Assembly: GCF_051020955.1 (NCBI RefSeq)
Contig: NC_135018.1
Span: forward strand, 3,820,814 to 3,884,813
DNA length: 64,000 bases
DNA from: Megalopta genalis
Lineage: Eukaryota > Arthropoda > Insecta > Hymenoptera > Halictidae
Reading direction: 5' to 3'
The position numbers and the translations under genes are program-made. This document shows, piece by piece, positions 45,801-57,960 of the stretch. Numbering within the stretch: the stretch's first letter is position 1; the number at the start of each line of letters is the position of its first letter. The notes under the pieces are model-generated. The model did not search any database. It saw only the letters and a program-made list of their open reading frames with translations, and was not told the origin of the DNA.

Positions 45801-47019
45801 ATCTCGGTGAATTAGTTTAGTGCGATTTCGAAGAATTATGGGAACGCTTCGATGTATCCGAAGAAACGTTCAACCATTGTCACTGTCCGAAACTTTTTGA
45901 CAGATAAACGGTTTTCTATTTACAGTCGTTGGAGAGATGACCGGTTCCGGATCCTTTATTTTAGAACTTTTTGACGAGAGAGCAACAGGGTGTACATCGA
46001 AATTTCACCAGTAGTCATTGCTTTTGAAAAATGAGGAGTATTTAAAAATTGAATGCAATGAATGTTTCGTAAGCGAAAAATGTCTAAAATCTAATCCGAG
46101 ATTGCGCTCCAGCTTTTCTGTTCGATTTGTAATTATGTTTTACACTCTTTTACACGCGTCCACTCGAGTCAGATTTCAGTTGAACATGACAGGTAAATAA
46201 AATTTTATATCTTAGACGTATAATGGTTTAGTAAACTTTTAAGATACCAATAGGGATGGCTTCTGCTTGTAATCGATAGTCTGTTAAAATATTGATTCTG
46301 GATCATATTAAGCAATAAATTGCAAGAATTTTGGACTTATTTCAACGATAATGCCTAGAAATTTATTTGCATTTTCAACTAATTTGACACGCTTTCAGTA
46401 ACGCGTCTCGTATTTCAATCATGTTGGAGTAACATCTTCTTCAGATACTGGCATACTTTCAATAACTTCGAATAAATGATGTTCCAAAATATCTCTTTAG
46501 TCGTGCAGATTCACAATACTTGCTACCAGACGCAGCGTGCCGTGGTTAATTTTTGTTTCATGGAACCAAACAGTTCTTTTTCACTATAGCACAATTTTTA
46601 TGTTTCTCGATAACAGCGATGCGGCATTCAATAATTGCAATATATAATTTAATAATTTCGTATACAAAAAGAGATTCTATAATAGAGAACGGCTTTCTAA
46701 ATCTAAAATGTTGAATGACATGGTCGGAGAAGTCTATTTAAAAAATTACTATATCATTATTTCGGAGCCATACGAGTCTGTCAGCGCTCCAAAATGTAAA
46801 TCTAAAATATGGAAACTAAAGGATTAATCATTTCGTTTGTCAGTGGCCGACTTCATAATTCGATGAGCACGTTAGAACACAAAGCAAAAATTATGATTTT
46901 GCTATACAAAATTGAATTGAAACAGAAATCATTGGAATTGATGAATAATAGACTTTGTGTCTTTATTTATGTATTTTAGATAATTATCTTACAACATAAA
47001 AAATGTAATGATTAAAAAG
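45801..47019. other. A+T-rich interval, no supported gene
   Basis: A short plus-strand frame (46018-46200) ends at CAG followed by GTAAAT, a possible donor, but has no recognisable product or convincing acceptor. Nothing else assignable. Confidence 0.4.
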
Positions 47020-47517
47020 AAATGTCACTTTGACATGAATATTGTACAGTGTCGTCGTGTCGTCGATATCCGAATTGTAATAAAAAATTGTAACGTAAAA
47101 ATCAACCTATATTGTAGATGCGTTCGTGCATACCTGAAATGAATCTCAGTTGATATTTCCGATGTTCATTACAACAAGGGAGAAATAGGTTGAAATGAAA
47201 TGAGATGAAATGAAAAGAGGGGACTTAGGAATGTTCAAGAGAAATTACCACCGGTAAAAAGAACGATAAGAAATGCCACTTTGACATGAACATTGTATAA
47301 TGTCCCCATGTTGTCGATATTCGAATTGTAATAAATAATTGTAACGTAGAAATCAACTTTATATTGTAGATGCGTTCGTGCATACCTGAAATGAATCTCA
47401 GCTGATGTTTCCGATGTTCATTATAACAAAGAAGAAGTAGGTTGAAATGAAATGAAATGAAAAGAGAGGACTTTAGAATGTTCAAGGGAAATTACCACCG
47501 GTAAAAAGAACGATAAG
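47020..47517. repeat. 251-bp tandem duplication, two copies
   Basis: Copy 1 (47020-47270) and copy 2 (47271-47517) align end to end. Shared landmarks are CACTTTGACATGAA, GTCGATAT, TAGATGCGTTCGTGCATACC, GAAATGAATCTCAG, TAGGTTGAAATGAAATGA and AATTACCACCGGTAAAAAGA. By eye identity is about 90% with a few small indels, including in the GAAAT-rich stretch. The duplication is direct, with no terminal inverted repeats, so it looks like unequal exchange or replication slippage rather than transposition. A minus-strand frame over copy 2 is not supported. Confidence 0.9.
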
Positions 47518-48420
47518 GTACGGTAGAATCACGGTAACCTGGAGATATTGTTTCTCAGAATTATTGCAAGGATGAAAAACTCGAATCATAACAAGCCAGG
47601 CGCGCCGAGGTCATCTGGTCGTTGTTGACACATTGAACTATTGAAATATCAATCGATTTACAGTGTATCCAATCGTGCTAACAATTGATCCAGATGTATT
47701 GAATATCCGAGACCCCATTAATTTATGTTCAATTTCTTTTTACCTAAGCGCACGCAGAAAATTTTGCGTGGCATATTTAAATACTAAATAAATTGAAATC
47801 CACGTAAGAACAAAAAGGCTTAAGAATACACAATACAGTACAATAAATTGAAGCTCCGGATTTTTGTATACTTCTTCTTCATTTTGGGCGAGATAAAACC
47901 AGGGAACAATTAACCAAAACTGCTAACCAAAAATTGTTACGTATGACGAGAAAATAACCAAATAAATTTCGAAACAATTTGCATTGTTGACATTTTCTAA
48001 AGAGACCCTTAAGCTAAACTTATTTCCCTTTATGAAGTATGATTACAATTGAACAAGAAAATTAGGACTCGAAATTGATTTGACGTTCTTTACGTTTTAG
48101 TATATGCTTTATTGCTGTGATGATAACTCGAAATCTATCTATCTGTCTAAAACAGATGATTAATTTCATGTTAAATGTAATTTGGCAATTGTAATAATAT
48201 TTCTAGTGCACGACATGTTACATTGAGTTTTATTCCCGGAGCTGTGTTTCATTATCGTTATCAATTTTATCATGGTTATTTGCACTACTATTTGATGATC
48301 GTTCGAAATATAAGTAAGCATAGCAGCATGCTCGTCGAAATCGTCGCGATCCTCGAAGACCGACGATCATTCTGTCATTTCATTACGCAACGGGTGAATG
48401 CCAATGCATTAATGTGCCAT
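47518..48420. other. A+T-rich interval, no gene seen
   Basis: Nothing assignable; the plus frame 48223-48423 has no domain. Confidence 0.45.
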
Positions 48421-48660
48421 TAATGACTTCCTCGTGTCTAATTGCAAGCAACGAGACACCCGGCGTGTTGTAATCCCGGTGCTTTCGTTTCCTTGTGGTC
48501 ACGTTCACGTGCGAGTTTTTCTTCGCAGAATGTTACGACGAGAAAATTTAATTACTAATTGCTAATAATCTCGTTACTTCTGAGTGACCGGAGCCGTCTG
48601 TTCTCTCGGATTTATCGGAAACTCACGTTTCGGTGTCTAGATTAATTCCACAGGATGGTA
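48421..48660. promoter_or_regulatory. Motif-dense block, candidate enhancer
   Basis: Within about 240 bp are TTTAATTACTAATTGCTAAT (clustered homeodomain-type sites), TTGTGGTCACG (Runt-type), TTCACGTGCG (CACGTG E-box) and raised G+C against the flanks. Motif identities are established knowledge; that this is an enhancer is inference. Confidence 0.25.
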
Positions 48661-49330
48661 TCCAATAAAGATTTTCATCAATGGTGATCTTCCCGTTTTG
48701 AACGAGAATCAAATGTTTCATATAATTTAAACTGTGGCTAATCATTTAAAATACTCACAATAATGGTAATTGTACCATTCTCTATTGTGCAGGTTCTTTT
48801 CGTGAACGCATTCATTACTGAACTCAATAAGGAGATACAGTCTGTCATGATCAGACAAGTTAGCAGATTCCTATTCAACCGTAAAATACAAAATTTTTAA
48901 TTTGTCTGCAACCGTGTAAAGAAATACAAGTATATATTATAAAACGTATAAAAAATATATATTATATAACCTATAATACATAATAATATACAAGTAATAA
49001 TAATATATGTATAATATATGATATATATAAAATATAAAATGTTTCATTATATTTAAGAAATAATAAATAATATTTTAAATATTAAGATCTTATTTTGGGT
49101 CGCCCCACGATGTTACTTATGCCGAAAAATAGGTGTTCGTTCAAAACTGATCGTTTCTTAGGAAATGAAATTTTGTGAAAGTTTGGGTCTCATTTAAAAT
49201 CCTCTTACGTCGTATTTTCAACAAATTACAAGACATTCGCAGAGGAATCGAAAATTTTGCAGTGTCGTGAACAGAAAATTGTCCTTCCTGAATGATGCCA
49301 AAAATTATTGTCGAAGGTAAAAATGAACAC
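48661..49330. other. A+T-rich interval with low-complexity (TA)-rich stretch
   Basis: The stretch at about 48930-49075 is a mixture of TATA, TAATA and ATATAT words without a fixed period. No gene seen. Confidence 0.55.
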
Positions 49331-49930
49331 GTGGAAATCCATGCGTGATCAGACTAGGACCGTGCGCGTGTATATCGCATGGTGGTTTTCCATTGAAATC
49401 TTCGTTCGATTCGAAACGGTCATGTAACGATCCTATTCGCGGAAGGAAATCATGCGGCGTGTCTCCTCGAACAGAAGGAATTCGAGCGAAGAGACGCGGT
49501 CGCGGCGCAAAGAACGGAATTCAGCGACACTTAAGCGAAACTGAATAAATTTCGGCCGTGCCGGAAAGGGCCGTGTGTTGTTCAATTTTGAAAGACCAGA
49601 GTGAAGCACAACAGCGTATGTAGGACGTGCACGTTGTACGTTACACATGTCGCAAGAAAACAGAGTCATTGGCGTGACATATGAGACGATATCGAGACGG
49701 GAATACCTGATAGAAATGTAGCCCGGTTCTTTTAGACACGCCGCTTCCCTTCAAAGGGTACTCGTTCCAATATCCTTCGGTCTGACAAACACGCGCAATG
49801 GAGTCGCTCGAAACAAAGAAAATAAATATACTTGTAATCTCGAACGATAATAGAGATACGAACCGTCGCGACGGTTAATATTAGAACTGGTCTCCTTTGC
49901 GCGACCATGTTCTCAATGGGGATCGATCAG
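49331..49930. promoter_or_regulatory. CpG-rich island, candidate regulatory region
   Basis: GC- and CpG-rich. It includes the inverted word CGGCCGTGCCGGAAAGGGCC. Frames 49345-49548 plus and 49433-49669 minus overlap and have no domains. Confidence 0.25.
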
Positions 49931-50474
49931 CGACTGATTTTACGCAAAGAATCGTGAAAGTCTAAGTATCTCTTCTTCCCAGGACATTACTCGGCGATTT
50001 TTATAGCTGCGCATTCATCGACAAACAGTTTGCCATCAATAGGCTACTTCTCTGTCTAGACTTTGCACATTTATAACATTCATAAATACTTGAAATACAG
50101 GAAATGAAGATTGATATTGATTTTATTTCTAGCTCAAGCATTCATTGACAACATCAATTTTTCAGTGGTTTTGGCTTTTATGGAGTTAGCTGTGAAGGTA
50201 GAATTTGCATAAAGGGGTCTGCAGTTTTGAACGTGTATTTATGGTAAAGAGTGTTTCAACAACGATTTTCTTTTCACTGCTTACCGAAGATGTTAGCTTC
50301 GAATCCAAAAATTCAAACGAAGACTGTGGAGGCATGCCGTAATCGTTGAGTCTCACTACTATGATATCATGTGACAACTATTATATTGAGAACATTCATA
50401 TAAACAAGGCATTTTCGAATTCGATCAATTAACTGAATTTAAACGAAAGTACAACGCTCGGATGTTAACGGGTA

Positions 50475-50653
50475 CAGTGCGGATTTTATGCATTTATAGC
50501 GAAATCGAGTGAACAAAATGCAAAATAGTAAAGGCATCAAAATATTATATGGTTAAATTAAAATATTAATAATACTGTGATTATTATATATTTACGCTCA
50601 ACTTCTGTTTTCCACAATTGATTTTTTCATTTTGCACGAAAATCCATAATCAG
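50475..50653. mobile_element. Family A MITE
   Basis: Left CAGTGCGGATTTTATGCATT follows TA (50473-50474). Right ATTTTGCACGAAAATCCATA then ATCAG is its diverged inverted counterpart. Internal GTGAACAAAATGCAAAATAG is shared with other copies. Confidence 0.7.
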
Positions 50654-53179
50654 TTCACGGAAAAAGCTATAAATGAAAATTGTCAGAATTGATTTTATTT
50701 TTTAACTTGATCTCTTTCTATCTATCGACTTCTTTGCTAGCGATGGAATTACGTAAAAGTACGTGAACGATACAGAGACAAAAAAAGCGAAAAGTTAAGT
50801 ACGAATGCCATCTGGTAGAGGAGTTATTCTTGGTTATTATCACCTATCATCGTTCGATTATTCTATTTATCGTAAGCACCAGTGTGTATGTCACATAGGC
50901 GATGTCGTCAATTCGAATTCGATGTCGTCAAAAACAGAATCTTCTACGAACAAATTCCATTTTACACTTTACTCCAAGACACCGTCATTTTTATGGTTAT
51001 ATCACAACTTCGGAAACACCCTGTACATGCACCGTCGATTCCGCGATGCACTGTTTGTGGCTTGCGTCGCGCTTGACCTTTGACTTCTTTTTTGCGATTG
51101 TGCGTTCACATTGACGGAAGTTGCAGCAATCGCTTAGCATTTCCCAAGCGGTGTCTTTCTCGTTCCACAATTATTTACGATGATTCGAGGAAGTTCTGTG
51201 AATACATTCGCACGATAATCGAATCGTGATTATTGCTCGAACCCTTTGATTTTCAAAGTGGACGGTTCTCTCGAAAATTGTTTACCCCAAAAGCTGCGTT
51301 CGATTATTCGAGACGAATCCCATATTCAGAAGTTCCTCCTGTAAACAGTAGTGCAATTTTGTGTTGATTGAGTACCTTATTATAAAAGTGCAATTTATTG
51401 TGCAATTAGTTGCAATTATTGTTTCCAATGAAATTGTTAAAAATGTTCGAGCAACAGCAAATATTCTGTTAATAAAAATATGTACGATTTCATCTAGTGG
51501 GTGAACGAACGATTTTAGAATAAACTGAATTTTGTTAAGATAGCAGACATTTAACTTTAAAGTACGATTTATCACAATAATGATATCTTTGCTTTTCATA
51601 TAATTGTTTATGTGTTCGTTCTTGCTCGTTGTACAATAATCTCTTCGACATGATTTCTTGAATACTATTTATGAACTTATGCTTAACATTTTGCACTCGG
51701 ATTCACCGATACGGCGACACGATATGTATATTCATGTCAGGGTGGCATTTCTTTTTAATTATTTATATTTATTTATATATTATATAATTATATATATATA
51801 TATATAATTAAATAAAAACACAAAATCTTTTATTTATTAATTCCTATAAAATTTCACGTCAACTTGCTATAGCAAAATCACAATTTTTGCAAAATTTAAA
51901 ATGCCTACAATTGCATTTTGCACGAAAACAATTAAGTAACTAGCAATTTTTATAACAGAAAAGTATTAATCGTTAATGAATATTACTATTTCCGTAATAC
52001 ATTCAAGAGAAATTTGTCGGGCGGTTTAGACTACAATATGGTGCAGGAATTCTTGAAATTGCATTATCGCGCCCGTTATCATGAGCACACCGATAAGTTT
52101 AAAACAATGCTCAATTTGATGACAAATTGTCGGGCCTCAAGGAGAAGCTGGTAATATTGATTCGTTTCCTTCTCGAACGGAAAGTTATACCGTTACCATT
52201 AATTAGACTGCTCGTTATTACGTAACTGTCGATGCACGTGAAATAATTTACGGAAACTTGAAACAAACGCAAGTTTGTTCATCTTTTTAGTCTTTTATCA
52301 GACTTCAAGGGAAATTAAAATCTAATTAAATTTGACGAAACCTTTTATTAGTTGTAGGGTTGAAACAGTTATCGACAATACAGTCAGCAAAACCAGATCA
52401 CTTGTGCACATTGCAGCACAAATTTGCCAACAGTAAACCGGGCATATAATAATTTAACAAAATTTAATTAATGATTATAAATGTAAACGGAGGAAAATCA
52501 TAACGACGATAGAAATTGATGATACTGATGAGACATAATAAGAATAATGTAAGAACTTGTATAATACTCTCTTCATTATTATGCAGTGTTAGGGTCAATG
52601 AAACTGGTAATAGATTCTGATAATTGTGTTATATAAATATTAAACGTGCGATTAGCTTTTGTACAAGACTATGTAACTACAGGTTAAAATATCTTTCTAA
52701 CTTGTGTGCAAGTGATGTGCATTTCTGCAAGCAAAAACTTCATATCTTATTATTACATGATCTAATCTATATCTACATGTTACATCTATGTTATATGACC
52801 ACAATATAAAGGTCAATGAATTCCATACTCTGGAATGAAATCATTAAGGAACAATGATAATTTATATTCATTGTTTTCTCAAGTTTCAATTTCTAAATTC
52901 AAAGTAAAAAATTTAGATCTCCCGATTAATTCTCATCTCTTGGTGATTTTGTAAATCTGGTTGATTCAGGAAGGTGATTTTTAATTGTTTGACATAGTAA
53001 GAGTTAATCGCGCAGCATAAAATTCAGTTTGTTCTAGGTATCATTCTTTTCTACAACGTCCAATTTTATTCTACAATATTATACGAATTAATACGAACGA
53101 TTTAATTCATGTGGTACACAATTTAGTCCGATTTTTCCGTGTGACTAGGATCGGTATACATTTGGCAAGTTTCCCCTAA
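50654..53179. other. A+T-rich interval, no supported gene
   Basis: Overlapping plus frames at 50805-51114 and a minus frame at 51282-51599 show no recognisable domain. A (TA)-rich low-complexity stretch lies at 51758-51810. Otherwise nothing assignable. Confidence 0.45.
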
Positions 53180-53480
53180 GGACCCTAGCAACAGCACAGA
53201 GCGGGTTGACAGCGTTTGAGGGTCGCGCGTTACGATCGCGACGTCACCGCTTGTTATCGTCGTTATCGTTATCAGCACGCCGGTTAATCTGCCGGATTTT
53301 TCGCTCCGCTCGGTAGAATTTTTGGCCGAGGAATTTCCAGGGGCTGAAAAGAAACGAGCCTCCGTTTCGTTACATTCGTGTTAACTTTCGTGACGAGACG
53401 CGGGTGTTATCTTGCCGCGTTATCGGCGCTTTATCGTCATGCTCTGTTTGACGTGGCTTATGTGCTGCCCGTGTACGTGC
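53180..53480. promoter_or_regulatory. GC-rich block with two clusters of GATA sites, candidate enhancer
   Basis: TTATC (GATAA on the other strand) occurs at 53254, 53263 and 53269 and again at 53407, 53420 and 53431, all in the same orientation. The block also has CpG-rich words (GATCGCGACGTCACCGC). Clustered same-strand GATA sites are a known enhancer design in insects; activity here is inferred. No open frame of note. Confidence 0.35.
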
Positions 53481-53751
53481 ATACAATGACAATGCCGGCG
53501 TAGATTTCAATGGTTATTAAAACGATAATAGTCGGAATTCGTGCTCCTTCAGCAGACACGATGATACAGTTCGCGATCGGTATAGGTACATACATACTTA
53601 AGTACACAGTCTCGGTGCCATATTAAATGGAAAATGATCTTTCGACTTTTCATTTTCACACATATTGGCACACGTTGAGATTATATATTATGTATAAAAT
53701 TTCAGGCTGACGTGCTAACAAGATTATAAAACAGTAAAGTCAGATTTGTGA

Positions 53752-53961
53752 CGAAGATCTCGAACAAAATATGCTAAAATTACTTGTACTCGAACAGGAC
53801 ACTCGAGATTTAATCACAACATCCTGAGAACTAAACAATGTCCTCCTGAATGCATTTTATGTGGCGTACTTATTAGTATCCATCGTACATTACTTGACTA
53901 TCCCAAGTATTCCCTGAAACGAAACAGATTCTTTATTAACAACAAATCCTATGGAAAATGA
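53752..53961 (+). pseudogene. Non-LTR retrotransposon C-terminal remnant
   Basis: An open segment of 69 codons ends in TGA at 53959-53961 and is preceded in frame by TGA. It reads RTGHSRFNHNIL at residues 14-25, C34-x2-C37-G, H44, then LLDYPKYSLKRNRFF at 47-61. That order (GH...H...L, then C-x2-C-G, H, and a CPKYS..R..FF-like block) is the conserved tail after the reverse transcriptase and RNase H region of jockey/I/R1-like insect LINEs. The last metal ligand, normally Cys before P-K-Y, is Tyr50. With the upstream stop and the missing polymerase this marks a dead 5'-truncated fragment. A TTAA-element terminus lies 70 bp downstream. I cannot assign the clade more precisely. Confidence 0.65.
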
Positions 53962-54026
53962 TTGACTAATAAGCCTTTATTCAAGCATATAACTATAACG
54001 GAAATTATTAAAAGTACGAATAAACC

Positions 54027-54060
54027 AATAACTTTTAGTGCTCGGTAGGTTCAGTGTTAA
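54027..54060. mobile_element. TTAA element, solo terminus
   Basis: In reverse complement this reads TTAACACTGAACCTACCGAG then CACTAAAAGTTATTGG, matching the right end of the element at 20052-20253 over about 36 bp. The partner end is missing. Confidence 0.55.
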
Positions 54061-55389
54061 GTATATAATTTAATATAAAATTATAATATAACATTTAATA
54101 TAATTCAATATAAAATTCTATTAATCGGATTCGTTATTCTCGTTTGTAACGTCGCATTTATAGCTTAGTCATTAACGACGATATTTCCTGGATCTATACT
54201 TTAGCTTATACACTTCTCTTCTAGGAAATTATTAGCGATAAATAAGTTCAAATCGTTCTGGTCTGAGGATCGTACAGCAAATAGTTAATCGCGTTTTCCT
54301 CGATACATCTTTTTTACAGAAAAAGATCTTAACTCGTAATTTCTTCCATAGCTACGCTGATTAATCTTCCCTTTCAATCATTTCATATAGGAAGAAGAAA
54401 ATTTATTTGTTTTCTATTACACTTACCAAATTCTTTCGAAATCTTCGTTGTCTCGATTAGATGGCAAATTTATTTTTTGTGACAAGCCTAAAAAAAGCAA
54501 GAGATTCGAGTAACATCTTAATACCCGCTCGTGTTATAGGCACACTAAATAATCAAAGAGCGGTTGTAAATTGTATAAATTTGATTAAATTTGAAATTAT
54601 TCTTCACGTTTTATGCATACAAAACAGCTTCTACTAGACGAATTACGTCGATCTTCTTTTGATGATCAAGTGAAAACGAGCAGATCTGAGTAAAAATATT
54701 TGAGAAAAGGTATTAGAAAATTACTGATTCAGGTGATATTTCCTTAAGATGAACTGTAAATAATTATTTAAAATAGTACTCATGTGCCTTTTCTATTAAT
54801 TATTTGAATTCTATTTCTTACTATTAATATTTATGAAAGAAAGCAAACCTATAGAAAGAGACAATTTGTTTTCCAAAACAAATTATTTTGAAAAATAAGC
54901 TGTTTCTTATATTTCCCATAATTAATGAATGTAATTGAAACATTTAACATCTGTTTGCTTTTATAATGTACATATTTCAAATAATACATATCTGAAATGC
55001 GAACACGAACGCCAAGAGACACTCGCAGTTGTAATAATGTTCAAATATTTCATTTTATGCACAATAAGACAAATATTTATTTCAATTAAGTATTTCAGGT
55101 TCATATATCGTAAAATCTATATTTTAAATACTTATTATATATTTGTAAAATCAATTAAGTATTTCAACTAGAATTCATTTAATACAAAAATAAATTATTA
55201 TTTCAAATGAAGCATACGTAACAAAGTTGAGAGAAATAGTATTTGCAAATATTTGTATTTCTTAGTTGAAATATTTTTTTACCCAAGTCGGAAGTTAAAT
55301 ATGAAAATTAATTTACTGTGCCGGATGACACATACGGATGAACATATTTATGCATTAAAAGGTTAAAAAAGAACTGACCGCGCGAAATG
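54061..55389. other. A+T-rich interval, no gene seen
   Basis: An ATATAAAATT-rich low-complexity patch lies at 54061-54120. Nothing else assignable. Confidence 0.5.
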
Positions 55390-55870
55390 CGCGCGCATTA
55401 TGAGACGAATCGAGCGGAGTCAGCTTGAATTCAGCGGCAACTACCCCGGCGCGAATAAATATGACAGCTATCGATATCCGTACGTATATCATCGAGTCGT
55501 TGTATGTACATATGCCTCGCATTCATTACATTTTCCGAGCGAATTGCCACTTCTGTCACCGATCAAAGGATCGCAGCGGCTCGTTAATGGCGGCGTATTT
55601 ATTCCTCGTTGCTCGTTTCCTCTCGTCCGCGACAGAGAAGAAAGTTCCTTGGCATTAGACTCGCTACTGCCGGATATTCGTACGGCCTTCGGCGGCGGGT
55701 TACGAGACGAATGTAAATTACAGATGAAGGGCCGAGAATCTGAGGACGTTGGTGTCCTCGTGCTCGCCGCATACTTCGAGTTCGGCTTCTCATTGCCTTG
55801 AACCCAGCTGTGACGAGGTCGCTGGCACTGTGAAAGGGCCTGGTCGTAGAAATAGTCGGCGCCAAATATA
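55390..55870. promoter_or_regulatory. CpG-rich island with overlapping open frames
   Basis: Strong local G+C. A 133-codon plus frame (55400-55801), a 77-codon plus frame and a 94-codon minus frame overlap. None resembles a family I know, and overlap in three frames argues for a compositional cause. Could be promoter, enhancer or an old exon. Confidence 0.3.
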
Positions 55871-55986
55871 TGATATTTGTCATGCTTCTTTTCGAAAAAT
55901 ATTTCGAAAAGCGCGAAGCCCTCTTGTTACGAAGATACGGGGGTAAAAATCCTTAACGCTATATACCTGATCTCCCTTAATGACTA

Positions 55987-56185
55987 GACTGTGGAATTTA
56001 TTTGCAAAATAAAAATCATAAGTAAATTGTGGAAAACATATGCTAGCTGAAAATATCTATCCTCTTTTATTAATTACAATAAATTTAAAATAATGAAAAA
56101 ATATCGATGGAACCTTCTTATGTCTTTATAATTGTGCATTTCACCTGTTATCGATTTTTGTCATAAATGCATAATATCCGCTGTC
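55987..56185. mobile_element. Family A MITE with intact TA duplication
   Basis: Left GACTGTGGAATTTATTTGCA and right TGCATAATATCCGCTGTC are inverted termini. TA flanks both ends (55985-55986, 56186-56187). Length 199 bp. Confidence 0.8.
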
Positions 56186-56187
56186 TA

Positions 56188-57280
56188 ATCGATATGCAAA
56201 TAGTAAATTCGCGTTAATTTCACCCCTTGCATTTTTCCTAAAATTTTGGGGAAGTTATTAAGGGCAGGAGAAAATATTGTTTAGGTATACTATAGTTTAA
56301 AGCAACCCTCTGAGTAAAAGAGTGTACTCGCCTAATTTGCCTCTCCCTAAAATTATTTTAGCATGTTCAGAAAAAGAATAATAAAACTGCTAATGAGTTT
56401 AAATTCTCTTGTGAAGTTTGTTTTCTAATAGAGAAAATTGATTGCGGTTACAAAATTTATTGTGTATCGTGACATTAAATTATGACCGCTTCGCTTCTCG
56501 TTTTCATGAAAAAAGAACAGCTAATTTGATGAGCCGTTTTTTACAGTGTTCGATGTAGCATTATCAATTAACAAATTAAATTATTTATCGCGGTATATAA
56601 AAAGTACGGTGTGTACAAATCAATATCTAGGACGTGCAATAGAGACGGAAGTTATTGCAATTTTGTAGATTGACCTGTTATCTTTGAAGCTAATAGTACT
56701 TTTTAGAGATCGAGTTATTACATCTTTGTCATTGATTGTTTCATATCAGAAGATTATTAATTTCATTCTGAACTGTTACTTCACCTTTATGTACAACATT
56801 TGTAACATCCATAAACGATTTTCCGTAACGATGTCATTCGAATCACGATTTTCTTTTCACCGTCGATACTTCATCAGCTTCTCAACCCATTTTCAGCACT
56901 ATCTACTTGTGATAGTGCCGTATCGCGTACTAAACGCAGCAAAACAAATATTTTAATTTCATCGGTACATAACTCGTGCAAATACTCTTACGATATTGAA
57001 ACAGTGCCGATTAACTTCGCTGTTCACTTACATTCCGTTCGATTATTATTTTTCATTTGACATTATTGCACCTATTTGCGTCTGTATATGTGACGTGTAC
57101 AAGGGGACTGCGAATCTTACGCACTTTTGTAGCCATGTAGCACATGTAGCCATCAAAAAATGATATTTTTCTTATGTATATTATGATACACGATACAATT
57201 GTAGGTAACAATGAGCATAAAATGAATTTGATTTTCATTTTTTGAGCGGGATATAAAATAGTGGTCGCATATCTATTTAA
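56188..57280. other. A+T-rich interval, no gene seen
   Basis: Nothing assignable; the plus frame 56684-56956 has no domain. Confidence 0.5.
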
Positions 57281-57531
57281 TTAACCCCTTGCCGTACTTT
57301 GACGAGTCCGACTCGTCGTGAAAATTTCTACTAATTACTTATTGAGTGTAAATGTTATTCTCTCTTTTAAAATTGGAATAAAATTCTAATCTCTTTTTAT
57401 GAATATTTAAGCATTCAAGTAAATTTGGGCACACAGTAAGCATCAATTTTCTTTTCTTTCTATGAAATGATTGCAATCGAAAAATTTCTAATCACAGTAA
57501 CTACGAAGAAAATGGTATGTCAAGGGGTTAA
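57281..57531. mobile_element. TTAA-flanked MITE (CCCCTTG type)
   Basis: TTAACCCCTTGCCGTACTTT on the left and GGTATGTCAAGGGGTTAA on the right are inverted termini with TTAA on both sides. GACGAGTCCGACTCGTC, a perfect palindrome with a one-base centre, lies next to the left terminus. Related to the longer element at 62952-63419. Non-coding; the plus frame 57467-57814 starts inside it. Confidence 0.8.
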
Positions 57532-57960
57532 TCCGAGAGCACGACACAAAATGTTTAACCATATCCGTTGCAGATCTCATTGCATGTACGAAATGCAACG
57601 GCCAAGATGCATCTCGTCAGGGGACGCGTTTACCGGTCAAATACCTACCGAAAGGCAGGTGATTTTTCCAGGGAAAAAACAAATGCACACTCGAACTAAT
57701 CGCAAGTTGTGGAAATCCCCGGATAAGAATGCAAATAACGGGCTAAATCTAGCGGCAGAACGTTCCAATCAACCTAATATTTATTCGTGCTTCGATTACG
57801 ATCGTCGAGGCTAAGCCGGCCGCTGGCGTTGTCTCATTTCGAGTAAATGAGAAACAGATAATCGTGTGGCAAGTGTGTCGCGATAAGATACTGTCGAGGA
57901 TTTACCGAACTGCCGCCAGTTTCGACATGCGAACCAGACAAATTTCAATATAGCTTCTCG
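57532..57960. promoter_or_regulatory. GC-elevated block, candidate regulatory region
   Basis: More GC-rich than its surroundings, with an open frame of 115 codons (57467-57814) that begins within the adjacent transposon and therefore is unlikely to be an intact gene. It ends in CCGGCCGCTGG-rich sequence. Confidence 0.2.

Noticed and set aside
45435..45815. 126-codon plus frame
   Set aside because: Arg/Gly/Ser-rich translation of a CpG island with opposite-strand frames.
46380..46640. Possible minus-strand transposase-like reading near 46.5 kb
   Set aside because: Several stops in each frame and no DDE or helix-turn-helix pattern I could sustain.
55400..55801. 133-codon plus frame
   Set aside because: No recognisable motif, overlapped by frames in two other phases; kept only as a CpG-rich block.
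56221..56350. Possible inverted repeat around CCTAAAATTTTGGGG
   Set aside because: Arms pair over only a few bases and no target duplication was found.
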